Assembly: GCF_000327385.1 (NCBI RefSeq)
Contig: NW_008709889.1
Span: 1,362,353 to 1,426,352 of the forward strand
Source of the DNA: Lottia gigantea
Taxonomy: Eukaryota; Mollusca; Gastropoda; Lottiidae
Direction of reading: 5' to 3'
Length of the DNA stretch: 64,000 bases
Made by a program: the position numbers and the translations under genes
In this document: positions 42,382 to 57,300 of the stretch, piece by piece
Layout of the letters: each line of letters opens with the position of its first letter
Numbering within the stretch: position 1 is the first letter of the stretch
The notes under the pieces: generated by a model
Database searches by the model: none
What the model was told of the DNA's origin: nothing
Seen by the model: only the letters and a program-made list of their open reading frames with translations

Positions 42382-45300
42382 TTATGCTCTGGGATTCTTA
42401 GACCACGAGGCACCACCAGAACCTTTACTTCTGAAAAATATAAAAGCACACAATTGATATTCTTTAAGATATAAATGGTTAAGTCATATTTGGTTAACGT
42501 CAAGATGTACATACAGATTCCACCCAAAGGTGATATGTAGAAGATCTAGATTATGGAAATGATTATGAAAAATGATTATGAAAGATTCTTGGGATAGACA
42601 CAGTTATAAACCGTTCAGATGTGGAAGGTTTTTCAGAAGCATCTACATCTGACAATAATCAGATTAGAATTCACTTTAAACAGAATATTTACCTTTTCTT
42701 GAAACAATAGACAATCAAAATACCAATTATAAAAACAGCTAAAATACCAAATACTACTCCAATTATCCATAACATATTCTCTTCTCCTTCCTCACTGCAG
42801 TCACCCTCTACAAGTAGTGAATTAAAATAATTATGTTAATGCGAATCAAAGCAGGAGATTCTATAAACCTACCATGGAAAGAAGCTTACTTAACGGGATC
42901 GTTATCAGACGCTATGACTTTGAGACGCACTAAACGATTGCAACATGAGTTACATTATATGAATAGACATATAGAGCTACCTTACAAGGATAGTAATGTG
43001 AAACTACCTTACAGTAGTAGTATATAGAGCTACCTTACAGTAATTGTAATGTTGAGCTACCTTACAGTAATTGTAATGTTGAGCTTTTCACAGTAAAATG
43101 TAATATGGGGCGACCTTACACAGGTTGTAATATGCATATACCTCACAGTAATTGTAATGTGGAGCTACCTTACAGTAATTGTAATGTGGAAATACCTTAC
43201 AGTAATTGTAATGTGGAGCTACCTTACAGTAATTGTAATGAAGAGCTGCCATACAGTAATTGCAATGTGGAGCTACCTTACAGTATTTGTAATATGGAGC
43301 TACCTTATAGTAGTAGTATATAAAGCTACCTTACAGTAATTGTAATGTGGAGCTGCCTTACAGTAATTGCAATGTGGAGCTACCTTACAGTAATTGTAAT
43401 ATGGAGCTACCTTATAGTAGTAGTATATAAAGCTACCTTACAGTAATTGTAATGTGGAGCTACCTTATAGTAGTAGTATATAAAGCTACCTTACAGTAAT
43501 TGTAATGTGGAGCTGCCTTACAGTAATTGCAATGTGGAGCTACCTTACAGTAATTGTAATATGGAGCTACCTTATAGTAGTAGTATATAAAGCTACCTTA
43601 CAGTAATTGTAATGTGGAGCTACCTTACAATAACTGTAATGTGGAGTTACCTTACAGTATTTGTAATGTGGAGCTGCCTTACAGTAATTGCAATGTGGAG
43701 CTACCTTACAATATTTGTAATATGGAGCTACCTTATAGTAGTAGTATATAAAGCTACCTTACAGCAATTGTTATGTGGAGCTAACTTACGGTAACTGTGT
43801 TGTGGAGCTACCTTACAATAATTGTAATGTGGAGCTACCTTACAGTATTTGTAATGTGGAGCAGCCTTACAGTAATTGCAATGTGGAGCTACCTTACACT
43901 ATTTGTAATATGGAGCTACCTTATAGTAGTAGTATATAAAACTATCTTACAGCAATTGTTATGTGGAGCTAACTTACGGTAACTGTGTTGTGGAGCTACC
44001 TTACAGTAATTGTAATGTAGAGCTACTTTATAGTAATTGTATATAAAGCTACCTTACAGTAAATGTAATGTTGAGCTACCTTACAGTAATTGTAATGTAG
44101 AGCTACCCTACAGTAATTGTAATGTTGAGCTACCTTACAGTAATTGTAATGTAGAGCTACCTTACAGTAATTGTAATGTTGAGCTACCTTACATTAATTG
44201 TAATGTAGAGCTACCTTACAGTAATTGTAATGTAGAGCTACCTTACAGTAATTGTAATGTAGAGCTACTTTATAGTAATTGTATATAAAGCTACCTTACA
44301 GTAAATGTAATGTGGAGCTACCGTACAGTAAATGTAATGTAGAGCTACCTTACAGTAAATGTAATGTGGAGCTACCTTGCAGGAATTGTAATGTGGAGCT
44401 ACCTTACAGTATTTGTAATGTGGAGATACCCTACAGTAATTGTAATGTTGAGCTACCTTATAGTAAATGTATATAGAGCTACCTTGCAGGAATTGTTATG
44501 TGGAGCTACCTTACAGGGATTGTAATTCAGGGCTAATTTACAGTAATTGTAATGTGGAGATACCTTACAAGATTGTAATGTAGAGGTTCCTTACAGTATA
44601 TAGAGCTACCTTACAGTAATTGTAATGTGGAGGAGTTACCTTACAAGATTTAATACAGAGCTAACTTACAGGGATTGTAATATAGAGCTACCTTACAGTA
44701 ATTGTAATATGAAGCTACCTTACAGGGATTATATTGTAAAGCTATCGTACAGGAATTTTAATTTTGACGTTTGAACAGAATGATACATTTTGACTCAAGT
44801 GCTGGTGACGATAGAAAAAATAATTATTATGTTACCTCTTATTCTGTCCCAACTTCGAACTTCGTACTCGTTCGAAGTGCCTGATATTTCACTCTCTGTC
44901 ACTTCAATCATGCACTTGTAACACTTGTGTTCTTTATGCATGTCACCATGAGCATAACATTGACCACCGGACATACAATATTTACCCTTAAACATGATAA
45001 AATAGCGTTATTCAGTTTAAAAAGCAGGTAAGGATTGGGCCCCTGGTCTCACTTCCATTATGATACAGATATAGTGCGTGTCCATTAGAAACATACAGCC
45101 AAGGTATAAGACACAGTTCGCAATACCTTGACATTGTGAAAATGGGTTCAAATAAGGGCTACTTACATCGCCAGTATAATTACAAGATACTACATCACCG
45201 TTTATAGAACAGGTCTGACAATCAGAGTTGAACAGAGCCATACTTCTATACTGACTGTAGTTGGCACCGTTATTACTGACATATATATCATATACAGTCA

Positions 45301-48300
45301 CAAATTCCACTTCAGGCCTTTCAACTGTGTTTCTTTCCTTTCTATTTTTACTCAAGTAACAGACAACCTCACCAATACTCTTGACCATTGGTTTGTGTTC
45401 ATTTTCTGATATCTTTTTAAAGAATCCATCTACGTCCAACTAGAAGAGTTATAATAATAATGGATGTTGCGACAAACAGCTTCTAATAATAAAACAGTTT
45501 AAAATTAACTTTATTTGCTATAGAGTTGTGTAAAGAATGATTAATGACTCTGTTGTAACTACATGTTACAGAACATCTGATCATAAACATACACTGAATT
45601 CACATAGGCTACTGCTCAGAATCTGACGTTTGACAATATTCATCCGTAGCATTTTCAATTCAAACTAGCTAAAAGGTTTGTAAGTCAAAAAGAGGAGACA
45701 ACAGTTACAAAATGTAGGCTTCAGCTTCTTTATATGGTCATCTAGGAGATCACTGGATTGATTTAGATGAAGAACATTAAACTTACCTCACGCTTTATAA
45801 CTTTACATCTGAGGGTGTCGTGATCGACAAAGTCACCCCCGAAAACTGATACTTGTGTACATGTACCATTCATAACATTGCATTTACCGCCCTTTTCTAA
45901 TGTGGCTATTTGTGGTACTACGTTCAGATCTGTAGCACAATCAACACCAGCAAACCCTTCATCACAATTACATACTCCTGAAATGAACAATCATATCGTA
46001 ATCAATGTTGTCTTGTCAGTTCTTATTATCGATTTTTGATTCTACGGCCACAAAAGGGTCATACTATTCAAGGAGGCTAATCTTCAGTCAAAGGCGGGCT
46101 AAAGTTCCCAAAAACAATTTCACCTCTTAATTGCAAATACTTTTGTCTTGGCCAGTTGGCACACAAGTCGATGTCTTAAATTCATTTTCTTATCAATATC
46201 ATGATTCAATTCTTATTTTCAAAGAGTAAATTAAACGTTACCGTCGTTACCTATCAAAGACACCTACCATTCTCACATGTTCCTTGCAAGGAACACTGTA
46301 ATGGACAAGCTACTTCTTTGATTTGTTCCAAGACGGAGGGCTTACCACCATTAGGTTTATGTAATTCTGGATTGAAAGCTACCTCCTGTACACATTGACT
46401 GGTTATGGTGTCAATAGCTACCAAAGCATAACTTATATCTCCCATATACTAAAACGACACATGCATTATCAAGTGAATTATTAAACCCGATACCGTAAGC
46501 ACACAATATGTTCCCATACAAAGATTTTCATTTCAGTCTTCGACTGGTATCGGAAGCCGTGGTCCAGTCAGTGAGTTTGTTTGCAGAGATTGAGATTGAG
46601 GGGTTCAAGATATATCCTAAACCTGAGCGTCACCTTGCCAGTGGTACGAAACCCTTTAAGCTAAAAAAGATCCCACAGGATCTGACATAAGATTTATCAC
46701 AATGGTAGTATGGGTTGGACGGGGGAGGGGAGATATAATTTAGAGTATCTAAAAGCGGATTCATATGGCATATAATATTGCTCATCTTTTCATCTTGTCA
46801 TGACATAAAATTGTTTCATCTCATTTTGTTAATGTATTGATATATACAATACCCACCTCAATGTCAAGAACACAATTTTTTCTTGCGGGTGTTAAATCTA
46901 CACCTGCACTTGTTTTACATTTATAAACAAACGTAGAGTTGCTGAATAAATTATTACAGTAGTCAGTGGCAGTATCTTGAGTCCAACCGTTCCTCCATGA
47001 CGTTGCTGAAGTACCCTGTAATACAAACATTCCATGATTCATTCTCAAAGTTGTCTCATGATTTGCTACAGATGAATGATCCAAACCAAACCACAGGCGA
47101 AATACCATCTCGAATTACAAAGCACGAGGCAAAGGATAGGACACCTGATAGATAAACTTGATTATTTTTACAGTTAAGGTATATGACTGTTGTAGTGTCA
47201 CCAGAAATTAAAGTTGAAAATCATATTCAGCAAAATAGGCATATAAGTCATAAGATAGCTTGCCAGGCAAGGTAAAATACGCCCACTGGCAGCTTTGATT
47301 TAAAAAAAAATATTTGGCAGTACAGTAACAATTACCAGAAAATTACTGGCAGTAATGAAATATTCAACCTTCAGACATACACTTCTTTTGAACTTTTGAG
47401 GTGATACTGAATAATATTATCAAAATCTGTCAAGTATTGGTCCTTCTAGAGTGTTTACAGGCTAAAAATTGAAAGCGTTTTCAAGAACAAGGGAAATAAC
47501 TCATACTAAATATTTTTCAATTTTTCTGATTTTCGATAGGGTTTATCCTTGGGCGATTACGAACACTCATACCAAGTTTCATCAAAATCCGTCATGAATT
47601 GCACCTTCTAGAGTGTTTACGAGCGTTTCAAGAACAAGGGCAATAACTCATTGTAAATATTTTTCGATGCGTCTGATTTTCAATAGGGTTCATCCTTGGG
47701 TGATTACAAACAACCATACCAAGTTTCGTCGAAATCAGTCAAGAATTGTGCCTTGTAGAGTGTTTACGAGCAATTGTGGACGGACGGACGTATAATCAAC
47801 ATCACATTCACCATATAATCAAATAACTTTGATTTTTGAGATTTTTTGAATAAACATATTATGAATATTTAGTACAAGAACTAACCCTTTTAGCTATACT
47901 ATGAGAATCTCGTTTACGACGAGCAAGCATTTGCTCAAAGCGTTGTCCATCATTGGGTGACTCTAAATTAGCATCAGGTAGAGACTCGATATCAATTTCT
48001 CCAACTTTGCAGCTATCAACTGGTTTTGTGGAGGTAATAGTAACACACTCGTCGGCGCTTTTCTCACACGAGAAGACAGGTTCCGTGGCACTTTCAGGAA
48101 TACTGCACTTACAGAAGAAGCCGCCAGTTTGTATCGGAGTCAAGGTTGTAATCTGGTTGGAAAATAAATCAATCATTCCTGTTGTAACTCTGTAATAAGG
48201 AAAATAATCATAATTCGCACCTCATAAAAAAAAATATACGCCTAGATCCGTGACTTCGCCGTTGGGAAGTAAGAGTTAAAATGGAGACGAGGCACAAACT

Positions 48301-51300
48301 TCCTAATAAATATTACCACCAGATTGAAAGAGAGACCGCTGTTGGAACTTACATTGGCCATGATACGATCAACAATTTAGTTGATCTTGTTCCATCCAGT
48401 TAGTCGCTATAACCACAAGAAAAGAGTAATGACCACAGGACCACCTATTTCCCACAGACGAATTTAGCATAGGCCATAATATAATTATACTGGAGGGAAA
48501 TACTACACTTGGTGAAAACTGTATATCAAAAGCTAAGCTTACTTCCAAGAGTTTGAGAAGACTGGCATCCCAGGACGATCTACATAACCCACTGTGCCTC
48601 CTTCTCGAGTATAAAACAAAGCACTGCCAACTTGTCCACAAAGACCAGCTGCTGTCTTATCAGCTTCTGACGGAGTCAGATAGAGATTTATAAACTTCTG
48701 TTGTTGATAAACTGATGTTTTTAATATCAAACCACTTGGTAATTTAAACTATATTAAAAGAATACAATAAAAACTTGACTATTCTCATAATATTTTCAAG
48801 CGCCCAACCTTCCATTCGCGTGCGACAGAGCTCATTTAATAGAATGAGAGAGCATCACCACAAGTTCTTGGTATCCAAATACATGTACAGTCAAATCTGT
48901 TCTTCGATCAGCAATTTATTAAAGCCGATAGAAATTACCTTTAAGCAATTTTGAATCAGTCAATTTGTCCTTAAAACGCAGATAATCACAACAAAATGAG
49001 GACTTACTCGGTACATATTGCCAGATTTACTAATAGCAATAAGCCTTGTTCCCGTGGTGCTACATTGATTATATTGTATTGTCCAAAATGTAGCCGTACC
49101 ACATCTCTCGATAACAAATACTTCTTTACCAACTCTAATAGCTACACCACATGGACAATATGGTTCAGCACCATTTCTTGAACATGGTTCTGTTTTCATT
49201 TGGATCTAAAACAAAAATGATAAACTTATATACACTAGTTTATTGTATTCTTTTTAGAGTCTTTTTGACAAGTACACAAGCATGATTAGCATTGTTTATA
49301 CCTTTGTATTTAACAAGTTGTTATCATTTACCCCTAATTTTGTACATAGTGTTCGATCTCCTTATCACATTGAATGAATAATCACACAATTATTATATTA
49401 GCAAACTTCAGAATGTCAAGCTATACAAACTAGGTTTAATACTCCAATAGCCACCTTTCGTGTGTAACATTGGTTGGATTGTAGGCTACACGTTGACGTA
49501 TACAGTCAATCAGGGGCCTTAACAAGAATTCTGTGAACAATAAGCCATAAGGTATCAGACGAAGGTCGTAATAACTTTACATTGTGAAGATGATGAGTGT
49601 CGAGCACAACGTTGCTGGTTTTATTCGACCAGAATATTTACTGACGAGAATATGGACTAATAATTAATATTTTTACAATGTCAGATCTGTATTTAATTCC
49701 ATCAGAAATATTTAGGTGATTTATTACGAAGCAATAATAACATACCTCTTGATTCCAATCTTTATTTTCATAAAGTGTATATAATCCCCCATACTGGTGT
49801 TCATATGATCTATAATATAAACAGGCAGAAGTAAAACTCCATTACATTTCATGATAATAATTATATCATGAAAAATATTGTCACTTAAACCCAAACGATT
49901 TCAAACTTAAATCTCTATTTACAAGCAAATCTATAGATGTCCAAAAAACTTAGCTTTGTACATAAAAAAAGGATTAGGTATTAGACAAGAAATACTCTCA
50001 TGAATTTTATCCAATCGACTTATTGTATATACCTGCCTTAATTAAAAGTTTGAACTATTATTTTGTATAATTAATTAATATGTGAAATCTAGATTATTAT
50101 TTTGTATATAATATATTTGAAATTAAAATTATTATCTGTATTTGTTTAATATACTATATTTGATATTTAAATTATTTTTGTATATTCTATATTTGAAATT
50201 TATTTTATTATATGCATTTTCTTTATTAGAAAATTCAAATCTATTTTTGTTAACGTTTGTACCATGACGAAAGTCGTATAGTACTTGAATAAACTTTATT
50301 ATTATTATTATTATTATTAAATAATTATAACTACAGCTTTACGTTCTGATAGCTCCATTACACTATAAATACCCATATTATACAACCATAAAGCTAACTG
50401 ATTATGGAAGGCGGAATGGCTTTTTATTCAATGTTCTTCATTGCTATTTCTTAATTCCTTTAAGAATTAAATTTTAAATTCTTATCTTTTAATTTGTGTG
50501 CTTAATTCAACATTTGTTATTGAAAATTGACATCTGTAAACAAAAATCATAATTTGTACTGAAAATGAACATTCTTTGATAAACATTCGGTTTTCCAATT
50601 ATTGAAGTAATAAAATCTTTGCCAAAAATATCCTTAAATACAAATCTATAAATACACATCTAGCTCAACATAATATTCAAATGCAAAACGTCAAACACAA
50701 CACTCTACCAACAAATGTTCAAATACCAATGTTCAATAATAAATCTCGCTCAACAAATCTTGCGAAACATTTCCCACTTATCGAATATATTTGAAGGTCA
50801 TGATTATGACGACAGATGTCGCTGCAGAACCAACATAAAATAAGATATAGACTATAGATAGCTTCTACGACAGTTTGCAATTCCCTTGAAGACGCCGATC
50901 CCTTGCTACGACTGCAACACTAGCGACATCGCTTTTCTTCATTATTCCAGAAAATTTGAAGCAGTCAGAGTTTTTATGATTCTGTATTTTCCACAGACGA
51001 TTGTCCCAATAATGTTATTTCCGTAAATTTAGATTATAAGTATTACGAATTTCTTTATTAGGTCCAAGAAGATTTATAGGATAACCGTTATGATCTTCTT
51101 TGTTTTAGTTCATTGCATATTAGCATCACAATTATTGTAAACATAACTTTAACTCTGTGCCAGTGCCTTATATTGAATAGTAACTGGTTACTCTTCAATC
51201 ACCCTAATCACTAGCGACTACAGTAGATATACATTTTGGGGTGAAATCGGTAAAATGCGATATACCAATCTATTTGCAAAGACAGTATGCTATAGTGGCC

Positions 51301-54300
51301 TACAATTCATGACAAATTCATTGCAAGATATTTGCATGAATATTTTAAAAAGACTAGGCCTATGATTATTTGGTGGCTATAAATGTTACTTGCCTTGTTA
51401 ATGCCATGGAAGGAGCGTTGAAAATTGGACTGGATGATAGAAGCTATCTATAGTCTATATCTTATTTTATGTTGGTTCTACAGCGACATCTGTCGTCATA
51501 ATCACGACATTCAAATATATTCGACATGTATTTGGAGAAATTCTTCGCAAGATTTGTTGAGCGAGATATATTATTGAACATTTGTATTTGAACATTTGTT
51601 TTGTGTTTGAAGTTTTGCATTTGAAGATATGTTGATCTAGATTTGTATTTGTAGATTTGTATTTGAGAATATTTTTGGCACGAACTGTATTAAAATGATA
51701 CTACGTCTTAGAATGAACATAAAGGTATCAGATGACCAGAATATTTACCGACGAGAATTTGGACTAATAATTAATGAATTATTCAATGAATATATTTCAT
51801 TAAGTTTATCTAATTAAAATAAGATTACAATTTCGTATCTTTGTCATTGCCAAAGGCGTGTCCCAAAGGTGGTATAGAACACTAAAGAGTATATAGTTAT
51901 ATGATTTAACCATTCAACGTGTGTCAATTTCAATTTAATTCTAATTGTACTTACTTGCCGCCGAATGTCCTCATATGAGGATCACAAACAGCATAACACT
52001 GTGCTCCTTTGATATTGGCTGTATTGTAACTTGTTTGAATCTAGCAATTAAATAGACAACGTAAATAAAACAGGATGCTCTACTTTCCAGAAAATATTGA
52101 TCTTGCCATCGACAAGAGAAATCGAAATCCACGCCCATTTAGTGATTCGCAGTTGCAGTTTTTTTGACAGAAATGTTTAGATATTGCCCAGTGCCCCTGG
52201 GCTAGTCTTTATAGTTAAGAGTCACGCCAGTAATAGTAGCTACTTACAGAAACATTACCAACGTCGTAATTCTGCCATGCCGGTTGTGACGGGAAACTAA
52301 CAGAAGTCCTGAGATTCACAATATTAACAGCAGACTTGCTGCCATATTGAGTTGCAGGATCAGCTGATACTGTCACATTATATTCTCGGTCCCAGTCCGA
52401 ACTCAAAATCTTGATACCACATCCAGAAAAACTAGAGCTGGGGTTACAAGCAGTGTTTGATTCCGACGCCTTTGGATCTATGATGTTTACGTTGATGAAA
52501 CAATTCGAAACCGTGGACAAACAGGCGAATGGGACTCTTGGTCTCACTCTGATTGCAGCCTTGCTACCACCATCTTTGATATTAACGTTTGGAGTTAGGA
52601 TCTGAAACATACGTTAACAAACCCTCATGATACACAATACTTTAATTACTGACAATAATACGACTCTTAAATACATTCTCGACCGAAAATGTTATTGAAC
52701 TTATATTAATAAGCAAGGTGATAGGTATTGCTAACAGGTCATGGTATGCTCTCTCTTCTTGTACTACAAATTCTAATCTGTCAACTCGGTGTCACTTTTG
52801 TTAATTTTGTAAATATATCGTAAAGAGGTTTTTTACAGTGGTTTGTCTAGGGCAAATTTTAATTCTACTTACTTTTCATTTTTGTTTACTATTTTTGTTT
52901 GTTGAATTATGATTTAATTATATTTATTTATTTTTGTTTACTGAATTATGATTTGATTCTACTTATTTTTTATTTTTGTTTGCCGAACTATCACTTTTGT
53001 TACTATTTTTTATATTCAGTCAAAAAAATTAACGATAAGTATAATTAAACATGTAAACAAACCACCGTAGTTTTCTAGTATGTTTATTTGATGTGTAGAA
53101 AATGATTACTGCACCATTTCAGAATATTAATCAACTCGTAGGCCATCAATTAGAACTGCTAGAACAATCAAAAAGTGCCATTTTCTGGTGTCATTTCCTG
53201 TACTATCATTCTTATAAAGTGAAAACTCCCTATATAATAATTTCTTGTTTGATTGGAACTAATATCAATAACATTTTGTTTTAAAGATGGGTTAATATGT
53301 TAATATTTATATGAATAGAAAGTAAAGGTGTTCTTAATGACTTGGATAAATACCAGTTTGTCTCACATGTCCATAATTAATTCATAATTAGTTAAATTAG
53401 AAGAGATTTACCAGCAAAATTCCGATAAGTGACCGACCAAGGAAGGTCAAAAAGTCTTTTTTGTTTATCCAGACTGTACATACATGGACATTTATGATTA
53501 GTTAAAACCCTCAGTTATATGCAATAAGAACATACTGATATGATTAAGAAAACATGATAATTCATTAGAAACACCAACTAATCAAATAGTTTGCTTAATT
53601 TGACACCACTCTAAAATAAGGTAAAACATTTTTAAAGTTTTAAAAAAAAATGTAATAAAAGAACCTCAATTCCTATCAACCGTTGGCTACTTTTCACATC
53701 ATAACTCTTTTCAGAGTCAGCCTGTAAACTTACTGCATAGCTACATTGTAACTGAAAGAAAACATCAAAACAGAGGAATTGAAATTTGAGAAAAAAAAAT
53801 ATAATTACAGCATATCTACTTATAGAGCGGTATACGTTAGATTGAAAATAATTCCTTATTCATTTAGGCGAGTTTATGGAATAATAAAATCTTTCGAGTA
53901 CAAGCTGTTGGAGAGGATACTGTTGAACAATACTAAACATTACATACATTTTAATTGTCATTAGTTGTTGTTTATTACAAGTTGAAGAAAACAATTTCAA
54001 TTAAACCTGTTAGATACATATCATACCTTATATCCTAAAGTGATCTCATCGACCATATCTTCTTGTAATGAAGTCAAATCCTGCAGGTTTCCACTGTGGG
54101 TCATAGAATCAAACGTTTTAATGAGTTTATTATTCTTGTACCATCTTACAGTGTAGAAATATGTTGTATTTCTGTCCAAGTCAAATTTACAGAGAAATTT
54201 ATACTTCATCATACCATTTTCTTCGCTTGGTACGGGAACATCAACATTTACCTTGGTCCGATAATTCAACTCAGAATTGAATTGAGCTATCATCAAAATA

Positions 54301-57300
54301 AAATAAAAATGTATATAAAAATTATATTGTTATTTATATCTGATTATGTAATTACTTTCAACACAATGATTTGTTAACTAATAATTTTGGTAACGACAAC
54401 CCTGGGTACTTTAGTGGCTTGGGGCCCCTCTCCTGGATTTTTTTTTGAATATATGCTTTGAGACCCTTAATGTAGTAAATGATATTTCACTCATACTCAA
54501 GCATTGCTGGTATTTTTGTTTTGGCCCAACACAATGTTGCCCGTAAATTCATGTTCGGTTCTATAAATGATATGTGAACAATATTAAAGCGAATAGATAT
54601 ACATACCAGTACAGTAGGCAGTATTGTCACCAAAATCATTATAGAGCTTATAAATATGATAATTCAGATTTTCACAATATGTAACCTGCAACTGTGCAAA
54701 CACGCAGTCATTTTTTTCTTCTTGTATACAACCTCTCAATGTAGTTATATTGGTAGACATTGGACTTTCATCTACAATATATTTCATAGGAATCATATTG
54801 ACATTCAATGCAAAATAAAAACCTATAATAATTTAATCAAATTCGGTTTATTTGTTTCACGGTGTCTTACCTTGTAGTTAGTATCACAGTGCCTTACCTT
54901 GTAGTAAAATTGGGTTTATAGTATCACAGTGTCTTACCTTGTAGTTAAATTGGGTTTATAGTATCACAGTGTCTTACCTGTTAGTTAAATTGTGTTTATA
55001 GTATCACAGTGCCTTACCTGTTAGTAAAATTGGGTTTATAGTATCACAGTGCCTTACCTTGTAGTAAAATTGGGTTTATAGTATCACAGTGTCTTACCTT
55101 GTAGTAAAATTGGGTTTATAGTATCACAGTGTCTTACCTGTTAGTTAAATTAGGTTTATAATATCACAGTGTCTTACCTTGTAGTTAAATTGTGTTTATA
55201 GTATCACAGTGTCTTACCTTGTAGTTAAATTGGGTTTATAGTATCAATGTGTCTTACCTTGTAGTTAAATTGGGTTTATAGTATCACAGTGTCTTACCTT
55301 GTAGTTAAATTTGGTTTATAGTATCACAGTGTCTTACCTGTTAGTTAAATTAGGTTTATAATATCACAGTGTCTTACCTTGTAGTTAAATTGGGTTTATA
55401 GTATCACAGTGTCTTACCTTGTAGTTAAATTGGGTTTATAGTATCATAGTGTCTTACCTTGTAGTTAAATTAGGTTTATAGTATCACAGTGTCTTACCTT
55501 GTAGTTAAATTGGGTTTATATTATCACAGTGTCTTACCTTGTAGTTAAATTGGGTTTATAGTATCACAGTGTCTTACCTGTTAGTTAAATTGGGTTTATA
55601 GTATCACAGTGTCTTACCTTGTAGTTAAATTGTGTTTATAGTATCACAGTGTCTTACCTTGTAGTTAAATTGGGTTTATAGTATCACAGTGTCTTACCTT
55701 GTAGTTAAATTTGGTTTATAGTATCACAGTGTCTTACCTGTTAGTTAAATTGGGTTTATAGTATCACAGTGTCTTACCTTGTAGTTAAATTGGGTTTATA
55801 ATATCACAGTGTCTTACCTGTTAGTTAAATTGGGTTTATAGTATCAATGTGTCTTACCTTGTAGTTAAATTGGGTTTATAGTATCACAGTGTCTTACCTG
55901 TTACTTAAATTGGGTTTATAGTATCAATGTGTCTTACCTTGGAGTTAGATTGGATTTATAGTTTCACAGTGTCTTACTTTGTAGTTAGATTGGATTTATA
56001 TAGTATCACAGTGTCTTACCTTATAGTTTGTAGTCAAATCGGGTTTATAGTACTACAACAATGTCTTAACTTGTAGATAAATTGGGTTTATAGTGCCACA
56101 GTCTTATCTTTAAGTTTAATTTATGGTATCACTGTGTCTTACTTTGTATTTAGATTGGATTTATAGTATCATAGCGTCTTACCTTGGAGTTAGATTGTCT
56201 TACTTATAGTATCACTGTGTCATACCTTGTAGATAAATTGGGTTCAAAGTTCCACAATGCCTTAGACCTGGTGCTGATCCCGTATATAGAATGATACTCG
56301 GTTCTCCAAACCATTGTCCATAATGATATGAAATGTTAGTCATATCTGATATTGGGGCTTCGTTTTGCTCTAAGACGTATGAGTAGTCCCTTTTATCTGT
56401 GACGTTGAATTTAACTATTTCTGAAGCACATGCCACTGAAATTATATTTACAATATCAAATTACAGATTTAGTTTAAGCTGGTATAGGATCAGATTTTAT
56501 GTATAGAACTATCTATTGCGTTGGAAACTTAACCTTGGATTGGTAAAGGGGTGCAACTCGAATATTATACAGAAGTTGTCCATTCAGCCGGCGACCAGAG
56601 AGCTAGAAATATTTTTGATAAGGTCTTCTGCAGTCATAAGTAGATAACTACCACAGGATTTAATATTTATTATAACTGGCATTTTATATGAAACATCACT
56701 GGCATTTGGAAGGTGCTGTATGAAAAATAAAATCCCACTAGAGCAATGGAATAACGTCACTTGAGTACAGGCATCTTTTCTATCAATTGTCGACTCTCTC
56801 GATAATAGTATAGTTAACAGAAAATAAAGTATTTTTATTGAACAATAGTTAGATTAGTATGAAGAGATATAAAATATGTCTTGTGTGAAGGGAAAATATT
56901 CAATGAAACGATTCATATAAGGTATGGATTATGTTTCATTACAGTAAAGGGTAGAAAATCGTCTGAAGAGGAGATGGTCGTGACAAGCGTTAGCCACCTT
57001 CTTCTATATATACTATTATAGAGATAGTCCACTATTGATAGAAACAGATGCCTGTGCACTGGAGGGTTATAATTAAGGGCAGACCATTTTGCAATGCAAT
57101 GCTATTGGAGTGCATAATTGAACAGAAACGCAGATCGTTGTATTATTCAGAGAATACTTTACGGGTCTAACTCAATGTCTAACCCATTCTACGTTAATAT
57201 AAAAAAAATTCAATCCTGCTAGGTTTCATTGCAATTATTCTATATTTCACTCAATCTAGATTCCATTGCACTTATTCTAAATTGCATTGCAATTTTTCCA

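Noticed and set aside
42346-42527. Minus-strand frame ending VVPRGLRIPEHNKDVSNSM as the VWDE C-terminus
   Set aside because: The phase set by the membrane exon (42807-42693) selects another frame that ends at 42382. The longer frame is a shadow.
43105-44476. Plus-strand open frames coding repeated NCNVELPYS-type peptides
   Set aside because: They arise because the 27-bp minisatellite unit is a multiple of three and lacks stops in one frame. The region is inside an intron of a gene on the other strand and has no start or domain context.
54842-56258. CRISPR-like regular array
   Set aside because: Units are contiguous 40-bp repeats without spacers, in a eukaryotic intron, and derive from an exon end.
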